From: Azorinus chamasolen
Taxonomy: Eukaryota; Mollusca; Bivalvia; Cardiida; Solecurtidae
NCBI GenBank assembly: GCA_963576725.1
Contig: OY755252.1
Span: 29,902,578 to 29,966,577, forward strand
Reading direction: 5' to 3'
Length of the DNA stretch: 64,000 bases
Below are positions 35,567 through 46,464 of this stretch, one piece after another; the first letter of the stretch is position 1; the number at the start of each line of letters is the position of its first letter. The notes under the pieces were generated by a model. The model was not told the origin of the DNA, searched no databases, and saw only the letters and a program-made list of their open reading frames with translations. The position numbers and the translations under genes are program-made.

Positions 35567-35691
35567 GTGGCAGAAACTTTAGAATAAGATCTGTAAAAAT
35601 TATAAGCAGACCCTGATCAGAGACGGCACCAGTATATCTGGGTTTACTCTGTAAGCAAAGGTTTCAAAGGGCATCTTTGGCACAGGTTAAA
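35567..35691. mobile_element. Decayed TTAA-A fragment
   Basis: GTGGCAGAAACTTTAGAATA and GCAGACCCTGATCAGAGACG. Confidence 0.6.
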
Positions 35692-35739
35692 GTAACATAT
35701 TTATGCTCCATTTGAGACAAGTACATTTGTACATGATTT

Positions 35740-35931
35740 GCCCTTTCGTTTTCACGCAAACAAAAGACAGCAGACTCCTGTAGGAGCCGTCTCATCAGGG
35801 TCTGCTCTGTTTGCTTATACAATTATATAGATCTGATTCTATAGCATCTGTCATAAACAAAACATGCTCCTTTTCATTAAATTTATTCAAAGAGATTGTT
35901 CTAAAATATTGTATTAGATGGAATGCGTTAA
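35740..35931. mobile_element. Chimera: A/B left, C right
   Basis: GCAGACTCCTGTAGGAGCCG and TTGCTTATACAATTATATAG are A-type. From about 35868 ATGCTCCTTTTCATTAAATT to GATGGAATGCGTTAA is C-type. Confidence 0.7.
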
Positions 35932-35973
35932 ATGGACACTAGAGTTTCTGTGCCTCTGATTCTCCAGCTGGTG

Positions 35974-36220
35974 TTAACCCTTCGCTTGCTCAATTTTAAA
36001 ATACATTTCTTCTTTACCCATGCCCTGTTGTATAATTACACATATATTCACTGTGTACACGTATTTCGCTGTGCAATCACTGCTGTGGAGTGCACTGGTT
36101 GCACAGTCAACTTGTAAATAGTGCAGACCCTGATGAGACAGCTCCTACAGGAGCTGTCTCATCTGGGTCTGCACTATTTACAGGTACGTATATTGACGTG
36201 AATAGCAAGCGAAGGGTTAA
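35974..36220. mobile_element. TTAA-D MITE, full length
   Basis: TTAACCCTTCGCTTGCTCAA to AATAGCAAGCGAAGGGTTAA; perfect palindrome of GTAAATAGTGCAGACC arms with core at 36141-36154. Confidence 0.93.
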
Positions 36221-36330
36221 GTTTCTGGATAGGTATGTCATATTTTATCTCGATATAAATGAATGTCCAGTAACTGGTCTCTTGTAATAGCACCATATAA
36301 ACATGAAGAAAAAAGAACAAACAAAACATA

Positions 36331-36530
36331 CAGTAAAACGGTTCTATAACGGCCACTAAATTGTGTTAGTTGGTATTTAGGACAGGTGGCTGCTTAAAGC
36401 AAGGTGCAAGTAAAAGAGAACGATCCACTAGGAGCGTTCTGTTTTACTTTCACCTTGCTTTAAGCAGCCACCTGCATTTAACACAAAATACTTGATGTAA
36501 TTTAGTGGCCGTTACTGAGAGGTTTTACTG
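36331..36530. mobile_element. TA-E MITE
   Basis: CAGTAAAACGGTTCTATAAC to GAGAGGTTTTACTG, TA flanks; centre GAACGATCCACTAGGAGCGT. Confidence 0.9.
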
Positions 36531-36820
36531 TAATCTGATCATTACTGTACTTTGTTCAAGTTGCTCAAATGGCCAATACCTCAAGTACCCCACCAAATTA
36601 TTGGTTTGTTTTTGCTTTTTGCCACATTCCAGTCACCCTTGTTTATTTCAGAAAACCGCCAGTCTGTGTTTATAATATAGAAACAAATTGTGCCATATGA
36701 AACTCAGATATTGTTTGTTTTTCAGAAATTTATTTTGAACGATGCTTATATTGTACATTGTATTGCATGGTATCTATAAAATAAAAGAATAAAGTGGTAT
36801 TTATTGCACTTTTTGATATA

Positions 36821-37124
36821 CAGTTGAACTTCGATAACTCGAACTTCAAGGGACCGTACAAATTAGTTCGAGATAAGAGGAGTTTGAGTCATCCGATTTC
36901 TTATCTGATCATTTTCTCAAGGCCGCAGCTTAATACAGGTCTAAAGTAATGCTGAAAGCTAGCATTACTTTAGACCTGTATTAAGCTGTTATATGTGTTT
37001 CTAGATACCTGTAGCGATACATTTTAGAGTAATTCTCTATTGTAAGTTTTGCTGGGACTGAACTTTTTGTTCGAGTTATCCCGAAGTTTGAGTTATCAGA
37101 GTTCGAGATATCGAAGTTCAACTG
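36821..37124. mobile_element. TA-M element 1, core absent
   Basis: CAGTTGAACTTCGATAACTC to GATATCGAAGTTCAACTG, TA flanks. Inner arms AATACAGGTCTAAAGTAATG / CATTACTTTAGACCTGTATT meet at a short loop without GCTCC. Confidence 0.88.
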
Positions 37125-37240
37125 TATTACCAACATTGACCTTTAACCTTGCACCTGATGATTATTCATGTCTAATATACTGTAACACCCCTATAATGCG
37201 CCACTAAAAGGAGGTTTAATTCTAGGTATTTATGGCAGGC

Positions 37241-38335
37241 GGATCGTTATGGAAGCCATAGCATCATGTTCTGGTCCTCTACAAAAGTTTTATAAATTAT
37301 GCCACTGGGGTCAAAATTGGTCCTGCCCCAGGGATAACCAGTTTTCTATAGAAACTGATAAAATCTCTGAAACTGGAAGGTTCACAGCTTCCATCTTTGG
37401 CACACAGCATCATATTCAGGTCCTCTACAAAAGTTTTACGCAAGCGTAAAATGGCTGCATAACATGTATTTAAGCAAGATAGAAGAAAAAGAGGGAGCAA
37501 TATTGTTTAGTACTTTTAATTAGCAGATACATTGGGAAAACATGACTGTTATGTATGAATTGATACATGTAGCAGAAACGGGGGAATGTTTTAATGAGCC
37601 ATGATGCATAATACCTGTGTTTGACACCAATAATACACATTACGCGTCACAGATCAATGTTATTCATTTTCTGAAACACACTGACGTAGAAGCCATTATC
37701 ACATTAAGTGATGTTCACAAGGCATACAAACTCCAATACTTACAGTCTACATGAAATTATTCCAATAGGTCGACTCAATGCCCATTAACGTTTTCACTTA
37801 TATTGTCCCCAAATTAAGAACAGGTTAGTAAAGATAATGATACATTTCAGTTGAAGCAAATTCATGCACAATGGTGAAATATGCAAAACGGTCAACAAAA
37901 CCACGAGTAAAAGGTCTCAGCTAAATAACTCTAACAAAGCCAAAATGCAAACAAAGGACTTATATTTTTATGTACAAAATGGTTTTAAACCAAAAGCACG
38001 TATACTAAGAAAATATGAGAGAAAAAAAATAATTCAGCTTCCACCGAGGATCGAACCAACGACCTCACGTTTCCTAGTCCATCGTTATAACCCTAAGACC
38101 ACGCTGACAGCTATGATTGGGAATCATGCCCCTGGGATCAAAATTGGCCCTGCCCCAGGTGTGGCCAGTTTTCAATAGAAACACTGAGGACTTTGACAGT
38201 CCCCTCTGTATCTACAGGGTTCTCCGCTTTCATATTTGGTACATATCATCATGGTCAGGTCCTCTACAAAAGTTGTATAAATTATGTCCCTGGGTCAAAA
38301 TTGGCCCTGCCCCAGGGGTGTTTTGTTTTCTACCA
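37241..38335. repeat. P-type units interrupted by about 680 bp
   Basis: Units at 37241-37441 and 38125-38335 share CCTCTACAAAAGTTTTATAA-like words and GGTCAAAATTGG plus CTGCCCCAGG. The insert has no recognised gene apart from the tRNA-like stretch. Confidence 0.7.
38039..38112 (-). tRNA. tRNA-like sequence, probably SINE-derived
   Basis: The minus strand reads GTGGTCTTAGGGTTATAACG, GATGGACTAGGAAACGTGAG, then GGTCGTTGGTTCGATCCTCG and GTGG. GGTTCGATCC is a perfect B box, and GTGGTCTTAGGG lies where the A box is expected. Stem pairing is imperfect and a T run follows about 15 bp downstream. A degenerate tRNA or SINE head is more likely than a working tRNA. Confidence 0.45.
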
Positions 38336-38498
38336 TTTCAATAACCGTATATTTTCCGTGGAAAACCGGGTTAAAAACAAACAAACAAAACTTTTAACAA
38401 AATTTATACTATAATAAGTCAAAAAGAGGGATAACTTAAAATTCATAGAAGAGTCATAGAGGAGTCATTCTAAAGTAAGTTTAAACTTGATACATGTA

Positions 38499-38700
38499 CA
38501 GTAGAACCTGTCTTTAGCGACATTCAAAAAGATGTCTACTTATGGGCATGTAAGGCAGGTGATAGCTTAATACAGGTCAGAAGCAATACAGAAAGCTCCT
38601 ACAGGAGCTTTCTGTATTATTTTTGCCCTGTATTATGCAACCACCTGTTTTTAAGATTCCTGTATCCAGTCAGTAAGGTCGATTAAAACCAATTCTACTG
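38499..38700. mobile_element. TA-I element
   Basis: CAGTAGAACCTGTCTTTAGC to ACCAATTCTACTG; palindrome CAGAAAGCTCCTACAGGAGC (core 38597-38610) with GGCAGGTGATAGCTTAATAC arms. Confidence 0.88.
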
Positions 38701-38802
38701 TATATATGACATGTTTTATCCATTGACAAGATTGCACAATATCAGTTACGATTGACAATGGATTACTATGTAAATATACCGCCCTCCTTTCGACGAAAGT
38801 TT

Positions 38803-39022
38803 ATCCCTTTTCCTAATGAATATTTAATTAATAATGTAGGAATTGATGACATCATAATTATAAATTAACTGGATTTTTATAAAAGCACATGTACAAATGA
38901 ACTTGTAGCAATGACAGAAACTTTTCAATCAGATATATATTTATCCCATAAGTAAAACAGAACAGATCCCGATCAGATAGTTCGTACATGAGCCGCTTGA
39001 TTAGGATCTGGGCTATTTGCTT
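38803..39022. mobile_element. TTAA-A MITE, diverged
   Basis: TTTTCCTAATGAATATTTAA, TGATGACATCATAATTATAA, ACAGATCCCGATCAGATAG; ends lost. Confidence 0.65.
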
Positions 39023-39040
39023 GTTGCTCATGTATTGTTT

Positions 39041-39291
39041 TTAACCCTTCGCTTGCTATTCACGTCAATATACCTACCTGTAAATAGTGAAGACCCAGAT
39101 GAGACAGCTCCTGCAGGAGCTGTCTCATCAGGGTCTGCACTATTTACAAGTCGATTGTGCAACCAGTGCATTCCACAGCAGTGATTGCACAGCGAAATAC
39201 TTGTACACAGTGAAGATATATGTAATTATACAACAGGGCATGGGTAAAGAAGGAGAACTATTGTTTTAAAATTCAGCAAGCGAAGGGTTAA
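39041..39291. mobile_element. TTAA-D MITE, full length
   Basis: TTAACCCTTCGCTTGCTATT to TCAGCAAGCGAAGGGTTAA, 251 bp; centre CAGCTCCTGCAGGAGCTG. Confidence 0.93.
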
Positions 39292-39679
39292 GTAACATAC
39301 AAGACAAACGAGCGGCCTAAGGCTTACCCATTAATTTCCTCGACCCCACACATAGGCAAACAATGTAGAAACATATCAGAGTACACCCGGGGTTAATCGG
39401 TTCATAATCTGTATTGTTTGTTACATAAGTAAATATCAAATGAAGGTTTCCCTGGCATGTATACATATTTCTTATGAAGAGTCCAGATTTCCATTGGAAT
39501 GAGTTTGCCTTATATACTATGGTAGTTAAAGGGTTAAAGTAAACTAAACCAAAAGTAGACGCACGCTGATTGGCTGACAGAAAAGTAGGTTAAATACGTG
39601 TATATCTACATACATGTGTATATACGATACTAAGTGATACATTCAGTCAAACCTACACAAGAGTGTTGAGCGTTCAATA

Positions 39680-39877
39680 CAGTAAAACCTCTCTATAACG
39701 ACCACTAAATTGTGTTATTTAATTGGTATTTTGGGCAGGTGGTTGCTTAAAGCAAGGTGAAAGTAAAACAGAACGCTCCTATAGGAGCGTTCTGTTTTAT
39801 TGTCACCTTGCTTTAAGCATCAACCTGCAACAAAATACTTGATGTAATTTAGTGGTCGTTATAGAGAGGCTTTACTG
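39680..39877. mobile_element. TA-E MITE, core present
   Basis: CAGTAAAACCTCTCTATAAC to GAGAGGCTTTACTG with TA flanks; core 39775-39788 within CAGAAC...GTTCTG. Confidence 0.9.
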
Positions 39878-39926
39878 TACTACAACACAAACTCACTAAT
39901 TCAAACGTCACTGATACGAAATATTA

Positions 39927-40075
39927 ACATTTTACTCCCTTTAATACGCAGTTCTACGCCTTTGCAAACAGAGTAGACCCAGATCAGTCGGCTCCTATAG
40001 GAGCCGTCTGATTAGGGTCTGCTCTTTTTGCTTACGGTATGATATAGATATGATTCTATTGTTTCTGAGTTAATA
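39927..40075. mobile_element. TTAA-A fragment
   Basis: TTTACTCCCTTTAATACGCA, palindrome CGGCTCCTATAGGAGCCGTC, then TTGCTTACGGTATGATATAG; right end missing. Confidence 0.75.
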
Positions 40076-40189
40076 AAGAATGATTTTTTAATAAAGAATG
40101 AGTTTTTTAACTTTTCGGACAGGTGGCTGCTTATTACATGGTTAAAGTCATGCTTGTCATTCTCCCTGCATAGGCTGCCACATGGCTTC

Positions 40190-40422
40190 ATCCTTCCCTT
40201 TTTGAATATTCATGTCAGACATAATACAATCATTAATATTTATTACCCTAATTTCAACAATGACGTATGACAGGGGATCTCTTGGTACTTGTAGAACTGT
40301 AGAGTCAAATCTATTATTTTTCATAAGCAAACAGAGCAGACCCTGATCAGACTGTTCCTCAGGGTGTTGTATGATCTTGTTCTACTCTGCTCTGTTTGCA
40401 AATGCGGGTATGACCGGGTTAA
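40190..40422. mobile_element. TTAA-A MITE, diverged
   Basis: CTTCCCTTTTTGAATATTCA, ATAAGCAAACAGAGCAGACC, weak centre; ends ATGACCGGGTTAA. Confidence 0.72.
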
Positions 40423-40549
40423 TTATACTTATTTGAGTGTTCGGATTGTTGAGGCTTAATTGTGGTGATTTTCATTCAAGCAGTAAATAGATATATTTGC
40501 CGTGTTCTTAGTTTTTTCTCCCTATCACTTCCTTACAGATCAGGGCCCA

Positions 40550-40688
40550 TTAATATAAAACTTCTGAGTCTGAGATCATTCTCAAGTATTTGGTTGGTCG
40601 GATTCTGAGCAAGCTACGTTACCGGCTGTCTCCATGATAGATATTTATACTAAATTTAAAGTCCGTTTTAGAGGGGATGTACTGTACA
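40550..40688. mobile_element. G and TA-I remnants
   Basis: AAACTTCTGAGTCTGAGATC is G-like; GTTTTAGAGGGGATGTACTG is an I-type right end. Confidence 0.5.
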
Positions 40689-40709
40689 TATAATCTAGTT
40701 CTACACTAT

Positions 40710-40985
40710 AAAATCCATTCAATATAAAAGGCTGAACTTTGCGAGAAAATATACCCTAATCCTCCTAGGGCTGCTGGAGAATCCTTTAGATTTGGGTGCA
40801 AATGACAGTACACGGTTTAAAACGAAACAATCTATTCAGTATGAAAAGATAAAACCCTTTGAGAGGAGCTAAATGACAAACATTACAGCCCCTGACCAGA
40901 AGACTCATCTAAGAGTCCTCTGTTGGGGATCTACACTGTTTGCAAATGTTAGTAGATCTACACACGTGACACACATTCAACGTAT
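40710..40985. mobile_element. N-type remnants
   Basis: ATCCATTCAATATAAAAGGC and AAATGACAAACATTACAGCC with GATCTACACTGTTTGCAAAT; imperfect hairpin around CTCATCTAAGAG. Confidence 0.55.
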
Positions 40986-41105
40986 TAAAGGATTCCATTT
41001 ATTCTGTCGAAATGTGCGTAATCCAGCAAGATCGCATGTTTTCTACGCGTATCCGATGTATTTTGCTATAATAGCTTGATATATGAACAAACAGTCAAGT
41101 GTATA

Positions 41106-41294
41106 AAGTAAAACCTCTCTATAACGGCCACTAAATTACATCAAGTATTTGTGTTAAAGGCAGGTGGCTTCTTAAAGCAATGCTAAAGTAAAACAGAACG
41201 TTCTGTTTTACTTTCACCTTGCTTTAAGCAGCCACCTGCCCTAAATAACAACTAGTTAACACAATTTAGTGGCTGTTATAGAGAGGTTTTACTG
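41106..41294. mobile_element. TA-E MITE lacking the central core
   Basis: AAGTAAAACCTCTCTATAAC to GAGAGGTTTTACTG. Arms meet at AACGTT (41197-41202), the same coreless structure as the copy at 24863-25042. Confidence 0.9.
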
Positions 41295-41471
41295 TATTCG
41301 TTTTTCGGTAGATCAAACCGGTAATTCGTAGGCTTTACATGTTTATAGTCTGTTCAGATGTGACTGTAAGTCGCTTGCTTAATGTTACACCTCGATACTT
41401 ACTGACATTCGTACTTTATATGTAGTAAACTGGAGCTACTTGAAGTCTGTTCAGGTAAGTTTGGGATTAAT

Positions 41472-41633
41472 TTAACCCTTTACTCCATGAATATTCATGT
41501 TAGAATGAAGACATTGTGAATATTAATTAGGTTGATTTTTAAAATGTCATATTAACACATAACGCAGACCCTGATCAGTCGGCTCCTATTGTAAAGGCGT
41601 AGAATGGCGTATATATATGGGGTAAAGGGTTAA
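41472..41633. mobile_element. TTAA-A MITE with half palindrome
   Basis: TTAACCCTTTACTCCATGAA to GGGGTAAAGGGTTAA; breaks from GTCGGCTCCTAT straight to TGTAAAGGCGTAG. Confidence 0.9.
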
Positions 41634-41713
41634 ATTTTCCTTCGGTTTCAGTTTGTTTATTCGGCCAACTCGTGTTACCCATTCTCATGTTGACAATCTT
41701 GACCTGTTACAAT

Positions 41714-41914
41714 ACAGTAAAACCCCGCTTATGCGACCACCTAAACGAGGTAAAAGTCTGGGTGTTAGATGCAGGTGGTAGCTTAATGCGGGACAGGTAA
41801 TGCAGAAAGCTCCTAGAGGAGCTTTCTGCATTATCTTCGTCCTGCATTAAGCAACCACCTGCGTATAAAGACACGTTTATTCATTTTAGTGGTCGCATTA
41901 GAGGGGTTCTACTG
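41714..41914. mobile_element. TA-I element
   Basis: CAGTAAAACCCCGCTTATGC to GCATTAGAGGGGTTCTACTG; centre AAAGCTCCTAGAGGAGCTTT. Confidence 0.9.
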
Positions 41915-41979
41915 TAATTACTTGTATGCGGTTAGCAGTGTGCTCAATATTGTAGGCGTGCTCAGTGACAAGGGATACA

Positions 41980-42293
41980 GGCATTCGGCTCATGAAATAT
42001 GTTTAAAATAAGTTAAATTGTCCCTAAATTGACGTTTTGTAACATTTGGAGCAGAAAACATAAAGTTTGGAGCGTTTTGAAACAAACTGAAATTCCGTAT
42101 ATTTTATATAAGAGAATATACGATATTTCAGCTTTGTCTCAAAACGCTCCAAACTTTATTTTTTAGAGAATATACGAAATTTCAGCTTTGTCCCAAAAGG
42201 CTCCAAACTTTATTTTTTCGGCTCCAAATGTTACAAAGCGTCAATTTAGGGACATTTCAACTTACTTTAGACATATTTCATGAGCCGAACGCC
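41980..42293. repeat. Foldback with an inner direct repeat
   Basis: Left GGCTCATGAAATATGTTTAA pairs with right TTAGACATATTTCATGAGCC. A 57-bp internal unit (GAATATACGA, ATTTCAGCTTTGTC, GCTCCAAACTTTATTTTTT) occurs twice, plus once inverted. Confidence 0.8.
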
Positions 42294-42418
42294 TATGACC
42301 AGGCAAATGTACAGTCGGCTGTGCGGTCATTCCGACTGAAAATAGATAACTAGGTACTTTCCTTTTGTTACTTACTTGGTGGTACATGAACAAGCTATGA
42401 ACAAGTGCTACTGTATGT

Positions 42419-42898
42419 ATGGTATGGTTATCAAAATCAGCTACAGAGAACAATAGTATTATAGATAACACTGTAGTGTCATCAAGTTCGCTACAAAATA
42501 TCGATCAAGGAAAATATTTTGTCAGTTGTCAGTTCAGTCACTTACAATACGGACCAATTGTTCAAGTTTTTCATATGAACTTCAATTGTTCTAGATTCTT
42601 TCGTCTGACCTTTAGACAAGCAGCAAAACGAACCCGGAAGTGTTGCAGCAAATCGAGCCCGGAAGTGTTAAAGGATGTTAAACACTTATCCCGCTGGCAG
42701 AACCCTCTTGAGGAACATTTGCGAACGACGACCTGGATCAAGGTGAGACATCGACGTCTCCAGTCTGACATTCGGTCAATAGTTGATCGACTTATACGTA
42801 GTCAAAATGAACCAAATCTAAATCTGTGCAGGCATTATTTGTTACAACGAAATAGGGGTTATTTTAAAGGCTACTTAACCCCTTCCGTGGCACAATGA
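42419..42898 (+). other. 159-codon open frame, product not recognised
   Basis: The frame starts just after a foldback and ends inside an H MITE, which supplies its last codons (LTPSVAQ), so it is not intact as drawn. The middle is rich in Arg/Lys/Ser (RFFRLTFRQAAKRTRKCC). A possible donor (ATCAAG|GTGAGA) lies at about 42741. No homology recognised. Confidence 0.2.
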
Positions 42899-43096
42899 CG
42901 GGTTTATGATATCACATGTGCAAACAGTTTGGATCCAGATGAGACACCGAGTAACTCGGCGTCTCATCAGGATCCAAACTGTTTGACACTCTGTTTACTG
43001 TTTTTTATAAAGAAAATGGAAGAAATGCACACACTTACACTAAAAATAAACGGAACTATGCCCAGCAGACGACAATGCTTGCATCGAAAGGGTTAA
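42875..43096. mobile_element. TTAA-H MITE, full length
   Basis: TTAACCCCTTCCGTGGCACA to GCATCGAAAGGGTTAA; arms CAGTTTGGATCCAGATGAGA / CTCATCAGGATCCAAACTG meeting at GAGTAACTC. Confidence 0.9.
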
Positions 43097-43169
43097 GGTG
43101 GTCGAATACGGGAGAGTGTGTTATATTGTTGTGGTTATTGAATGTTGCATATAAGCTTGCATATATCTA

Positions 43170-43324
43170 CAGTAGAACTTGTCTTAAGCTGTCATCAAAT
43201 AGAGGTATAATTATGCGTCGGTCAGACAGATGTAGCTTAATGTAGGTCAAAATTAATGTATAAATTAAGCTCCGGTATGAGCTTTCTGCATTGCATTTGC
43301 ACTGCAGTAAACAACATCATGTCT
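43170..43324. mobile_element. TA-I element, right end displaced by a D MITE
   Basis: CAGTAGAACTTGTCTTAAGC, AGATGTAGCTTAATGTAGG, centre AAGCTCCGGTATGAGCTTTC; cut at 43325. Confidence 0.7.
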
Positions 43325-43574
43325 TTAACCCTTCGCTTGCTATTCACGTCAATATACCTATCTGTAAATAGTGAAGACACAGATGAGACAGCTCCTGCAG
43401 GAGCTGTCTCATCTGGGTCTGCACTATTTACAAGTTGATTGTGCAACCAGTGCACTCCACAGCAGTGATTGCACAGCGAAATACTTGTACACAGTGAATA
43501 TATATGTAATTATACAACAGGGCATGGGTAAAGAAGGAGCATTGTGTTTTAAAATTCAGCAAGCGAAGGGTTAA
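43325..43574. mobile_element. TTAA-D MITE
   Basis: TTAACCCTTCGCTTGCTATT to CAGCAAGCGAAGGGTTAA; 250 bp, inserted in a TA-I element. Confidence 0.93.
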
Positions 43575-43644
43575 TACTCATAAATGGGATAATTCAGAGA
43601 CACGTCATAATACGACGGAGTTCCCATCAAATGTATATACATGT

Positions 43645-44740
43645 ATATTCATATATTCACGTGTCCACTTCAACGTCTTCTCGCAAGATATTTGTTTGTG
43701 TTAATATTTAGAACGTGAGACAATATAAACACCAAACCGTGTAAACATAATGACAAAGACAGCGAGTGAACAAATACACAACATCGAGTCTATACTTTTA
43801 GACTGGGGACTTCCAAGGCACATAAATATGAAACCGAAACAACAAAAAAAAACATTTCGTCAAATCGACTGAGTACGGTATGAGAAGACCTTTGTACAAA
43901 GTGAAATGAGAAAGTAGAATAGTACACAGTCCGCCCATATTAACCCTTCGCTTGCTATTCACGTCAATATACGTACCTGTAAATAGTGAAGACCCAGATG
44001 AGACAGCTCCTGCAGGAGCTGTCTCATCAGGGTCTGCACTATTTACAAGTTGATTGTGCAACAAGTGCACTCCACAGCAGTGATTTCATAGCGAATTACT
44101 TGTACACAGTGAAGATATATGTAGGCCTAATTATACAACATGGCATGGGTAAAGAAGGAGAAATGTATTTTAAAATTCAGCAAGCGAAGGGTTAAGACTT
44201 CATTTATACCAGTACAAAACTTAATGTCTGCTGAAATTTAGCCAAGTTTTCAGAAACTATTGATCGAGTGTCAAACAGCTTGGACCCTGATCCAACACCG
44301 AGCATATTCATATATCCACTTGTCAATTTCAATGACTTCTCTCAAGACAGTTGTTTGTATTAATAGATCTATTTAGAACGTGAGACAAAAATAAACATCC
44401 TATTCAAACCGTGTAAGCACATTTTTCAAGATAAATAGTGGCATACACACCACCGAGTCTATACTTTAAGAAGGGGGCAGTTCACAGGCACATAAATATG
44501 AAACCGAAACAACAACAAAAACCCATTTCGTCATATCGATAAAGTACGGTATGGTAAGACGTGTGTACAAAGTGGTAATAAGAAGTTGCTTGGTACACAG
44601 TCCGTCTATGTTCAGACTTTCATTTAACCCAGTTAAAAACTGACGCGTCTACTGAGATGTAGTCAAGCTTTTCAGAAACTGTTTATCGAGTGTCAGTGAG
44701 TTTGGATCCTGATCCAACATCGAGTTACTCGGCGTCTTAT
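43645..44740. repeat. Local tandem duplication, one copy with a D MITE
   Basis: 43645-44309 and 44310-44740 share TTTAGAACGTGAGACAA, CGAGTCTATACTTT, GGCACATAAATATGAAACCG, GTACACAGTCCG and TATCGAGTGTCA or similar. Only the first copy has the D element (43940-44195). Confidence 0.85.
43940..44195. mobile_element. TTAA-D MITE, full length
   Basis: TTAACCCTTCGCTTGCTATT to AAGCGAAGGGTTAA; perfect core CAGCTCCTGCAGGAGCTG. The empty site survives in the neighbouring duplicate. Confidence 0.93.
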
Positions 44741-44798
44741 CTAGATCCCAGCTGTTTATAAATGCGATCCAAGCCACGGATAGAGGGGTAAGGGTTAA
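44695..44798. mobile_element. TTAA-H right part
   Basis: GAGTTTGGATCCTGATCCAA, CGAGTTACTCGGCGTCTTAT and GGGGTAAGGGTTAA. Confidence 0.6.
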
Positions 44799-44799
44799 G

Positions 44800-45338
44800 T
44801 ATACACACAATATGTATGTTTGAATTGGCTATATTTAGGCTAGCATAAAAGCCACGGTGATATGGTCATATTTAAGTTAATGCGGCATACACACGTTCGA
44901 TAAACATATTTTGTGAAATGAAATAGGACTGTGGAAAAGTTAAAAACCAAAGAATGCATATATAATAGGCATGGGAAGTAATGATGCCTGTAGGATTTCC
45001 AGATAACCTCATATGCAGGTAATTAATCGATTTTTATATGACGTATTTTAGTTCACAACATAACCTTTATTGGAATGAACAGTTTACACTGTTTCTAGCC
45101 TGTGTGTATAAAGCACTATTAAAACATTAATACACATGATTAAACTATATTTACAGAGAAGTCATATACATTGTAAGCAGTTTAAGAATAATATAATACA
45201 ATAATTATTGTAAAGAATGTATACCTAAAATCGTTTAAAATAACAGGTTCTGTACTACATATAATTTCTGTAGACCTACTGAATATAAACAAATGTGCTA
45301 ATCTTGAGTAATTGCCTACACTTCGAATCAAACCAGAT
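44800..45338. other. AT-rich intergenic stretch, nothing recognised
   Basis: No open frame of note and no named repeat seen. Confidence 0.5.
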
Positions 45339-45490
45339 ACAGTAAATCCATTTAAATCCGTTTAAAACTTCAAGAATAAACAAAGATATATTTAAAAACG
45401 AGTAGTTGCTTAATGAAGGAAAATGTAATGCAGAAAGCTACTGCCTTACAGACTCATTATGGTGGCCGCTTAAGACAGGTTCTACTGTAA
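45339..45490. mobile_element. TA-I element, shortened
   Basis: CAGTAAATCCATTTAAATCC; TAGTTGCTTAATGAAGG; right end CTTAAGACAGGTTCTACTG. Confidence 0.65.
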
Positions 45491-45738
45491 ATATTCCATT
45501 CATGAACAATAAGCTCAAAGCTAACTTTGCAAATTGGTCGATATATACTAATCTCTGAATAATGCGAACTATATAGGTGGTAAGGAAAGTACAAAAGTTT
45601 GAATATCGTTTTTTTGGTTGGATACTCAATCACTTTTAAAAGTGATGAGTAATACTCAATTAACATCTACAGTAATGAATGAATGATGTTTTACGACCCA
45701 TCGACACTAATGGACATTTTTAGATCCGAATTCATGTA

Positions 45739-45942
45739 CAGTCAAATCCCTCTAAACCGGACGTTAAACTTAGTATAAATACCAGTCTTGGCGACAAGCG
45801 GCAGCTTAATGCAGGGTGAGATTCATGCAGAAAGCTCCTCTATGAGCTTTCTGTCTGACTTGCACCCTGCATTAAGCAGTCACCTGCCTATAAATATATT
45901 AATTCTTCTCTGTAAGAATTCCGATTTAGAGTGGGTTTACTG
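45739..45942. mobile_element. TA-I element
   Basis: CAGTCAAATCCCTCTAAACC to TTTAGAGTGGGTTTACTG; centre AAAGCTCCTCTATGAGCTTT; arm GCATTAAGCAGTCACCTGCC. Confidence 0.82.
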
Positions 45943-46003
45943 TAAACATTATCTGTTCCTCTTGACATTATTTGATATATCATTTGTTTGAATTTCATTT
46001 GAT

Positions 46004-46251
46004 ATAACCCTTTCCCTCATATAAACGTGTTTTCACGCATTTGCAAACAGAGTAGACCCAGATCAGACGGCTCCTGGAAGAGCCGTCTGATCAGAGTCTA
46101 CTCTGTTTGCTAATAGAATTTGATAGATCTGTTTCTTTGCTATCTAAAATGTCTACAATGTTCTACCTTCCATATTTCTTTATAACTATTTTGTTAATGA
46201 ATATTGGGTAGGTATTGAAATTACGCCTAAATACACAGAGAATGGGATAAA
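46004..46251. mobile_element. TTAA-B MITE, reverse orientation
   Basis: TAACCCTTTCCCTCATATAA; palindrome GACGGCTCCTGGAAGAGCCG; TTTGATAGATCTGTTTCTTT; right terminus eroded. Confidence 0.88.
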
Positions 46252-46464
46252 GTAGGGAGATGATGGATTTGTACCGAATACAACTTCCTCGCCTGTATAC
46301 ATCAACATAAGAAGATGAAATTCATTTACTGAAAAAATAAATGTCAGCGAGATCTGAGTCAATAGTTTCAGTAAAATAACTTACCAGCATTTTGTATGAT
46401 ATCGGGGAGTTGAGTCCCCTTGCTTGACACCGTTTATCGAACTGATGCATTGATTAGAAATTGA

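Noticed and set aside
39087..44195. Recurrent 60-69 codon frames starting MKTQMRQLLQELSHQG, plus reverse frames starting MHWLHNQLVNSADPDETAP
   Set aside because: They are present in every D MITE on both strands because of the palindrome; they are translations of hairpin DNA, not a protein family.
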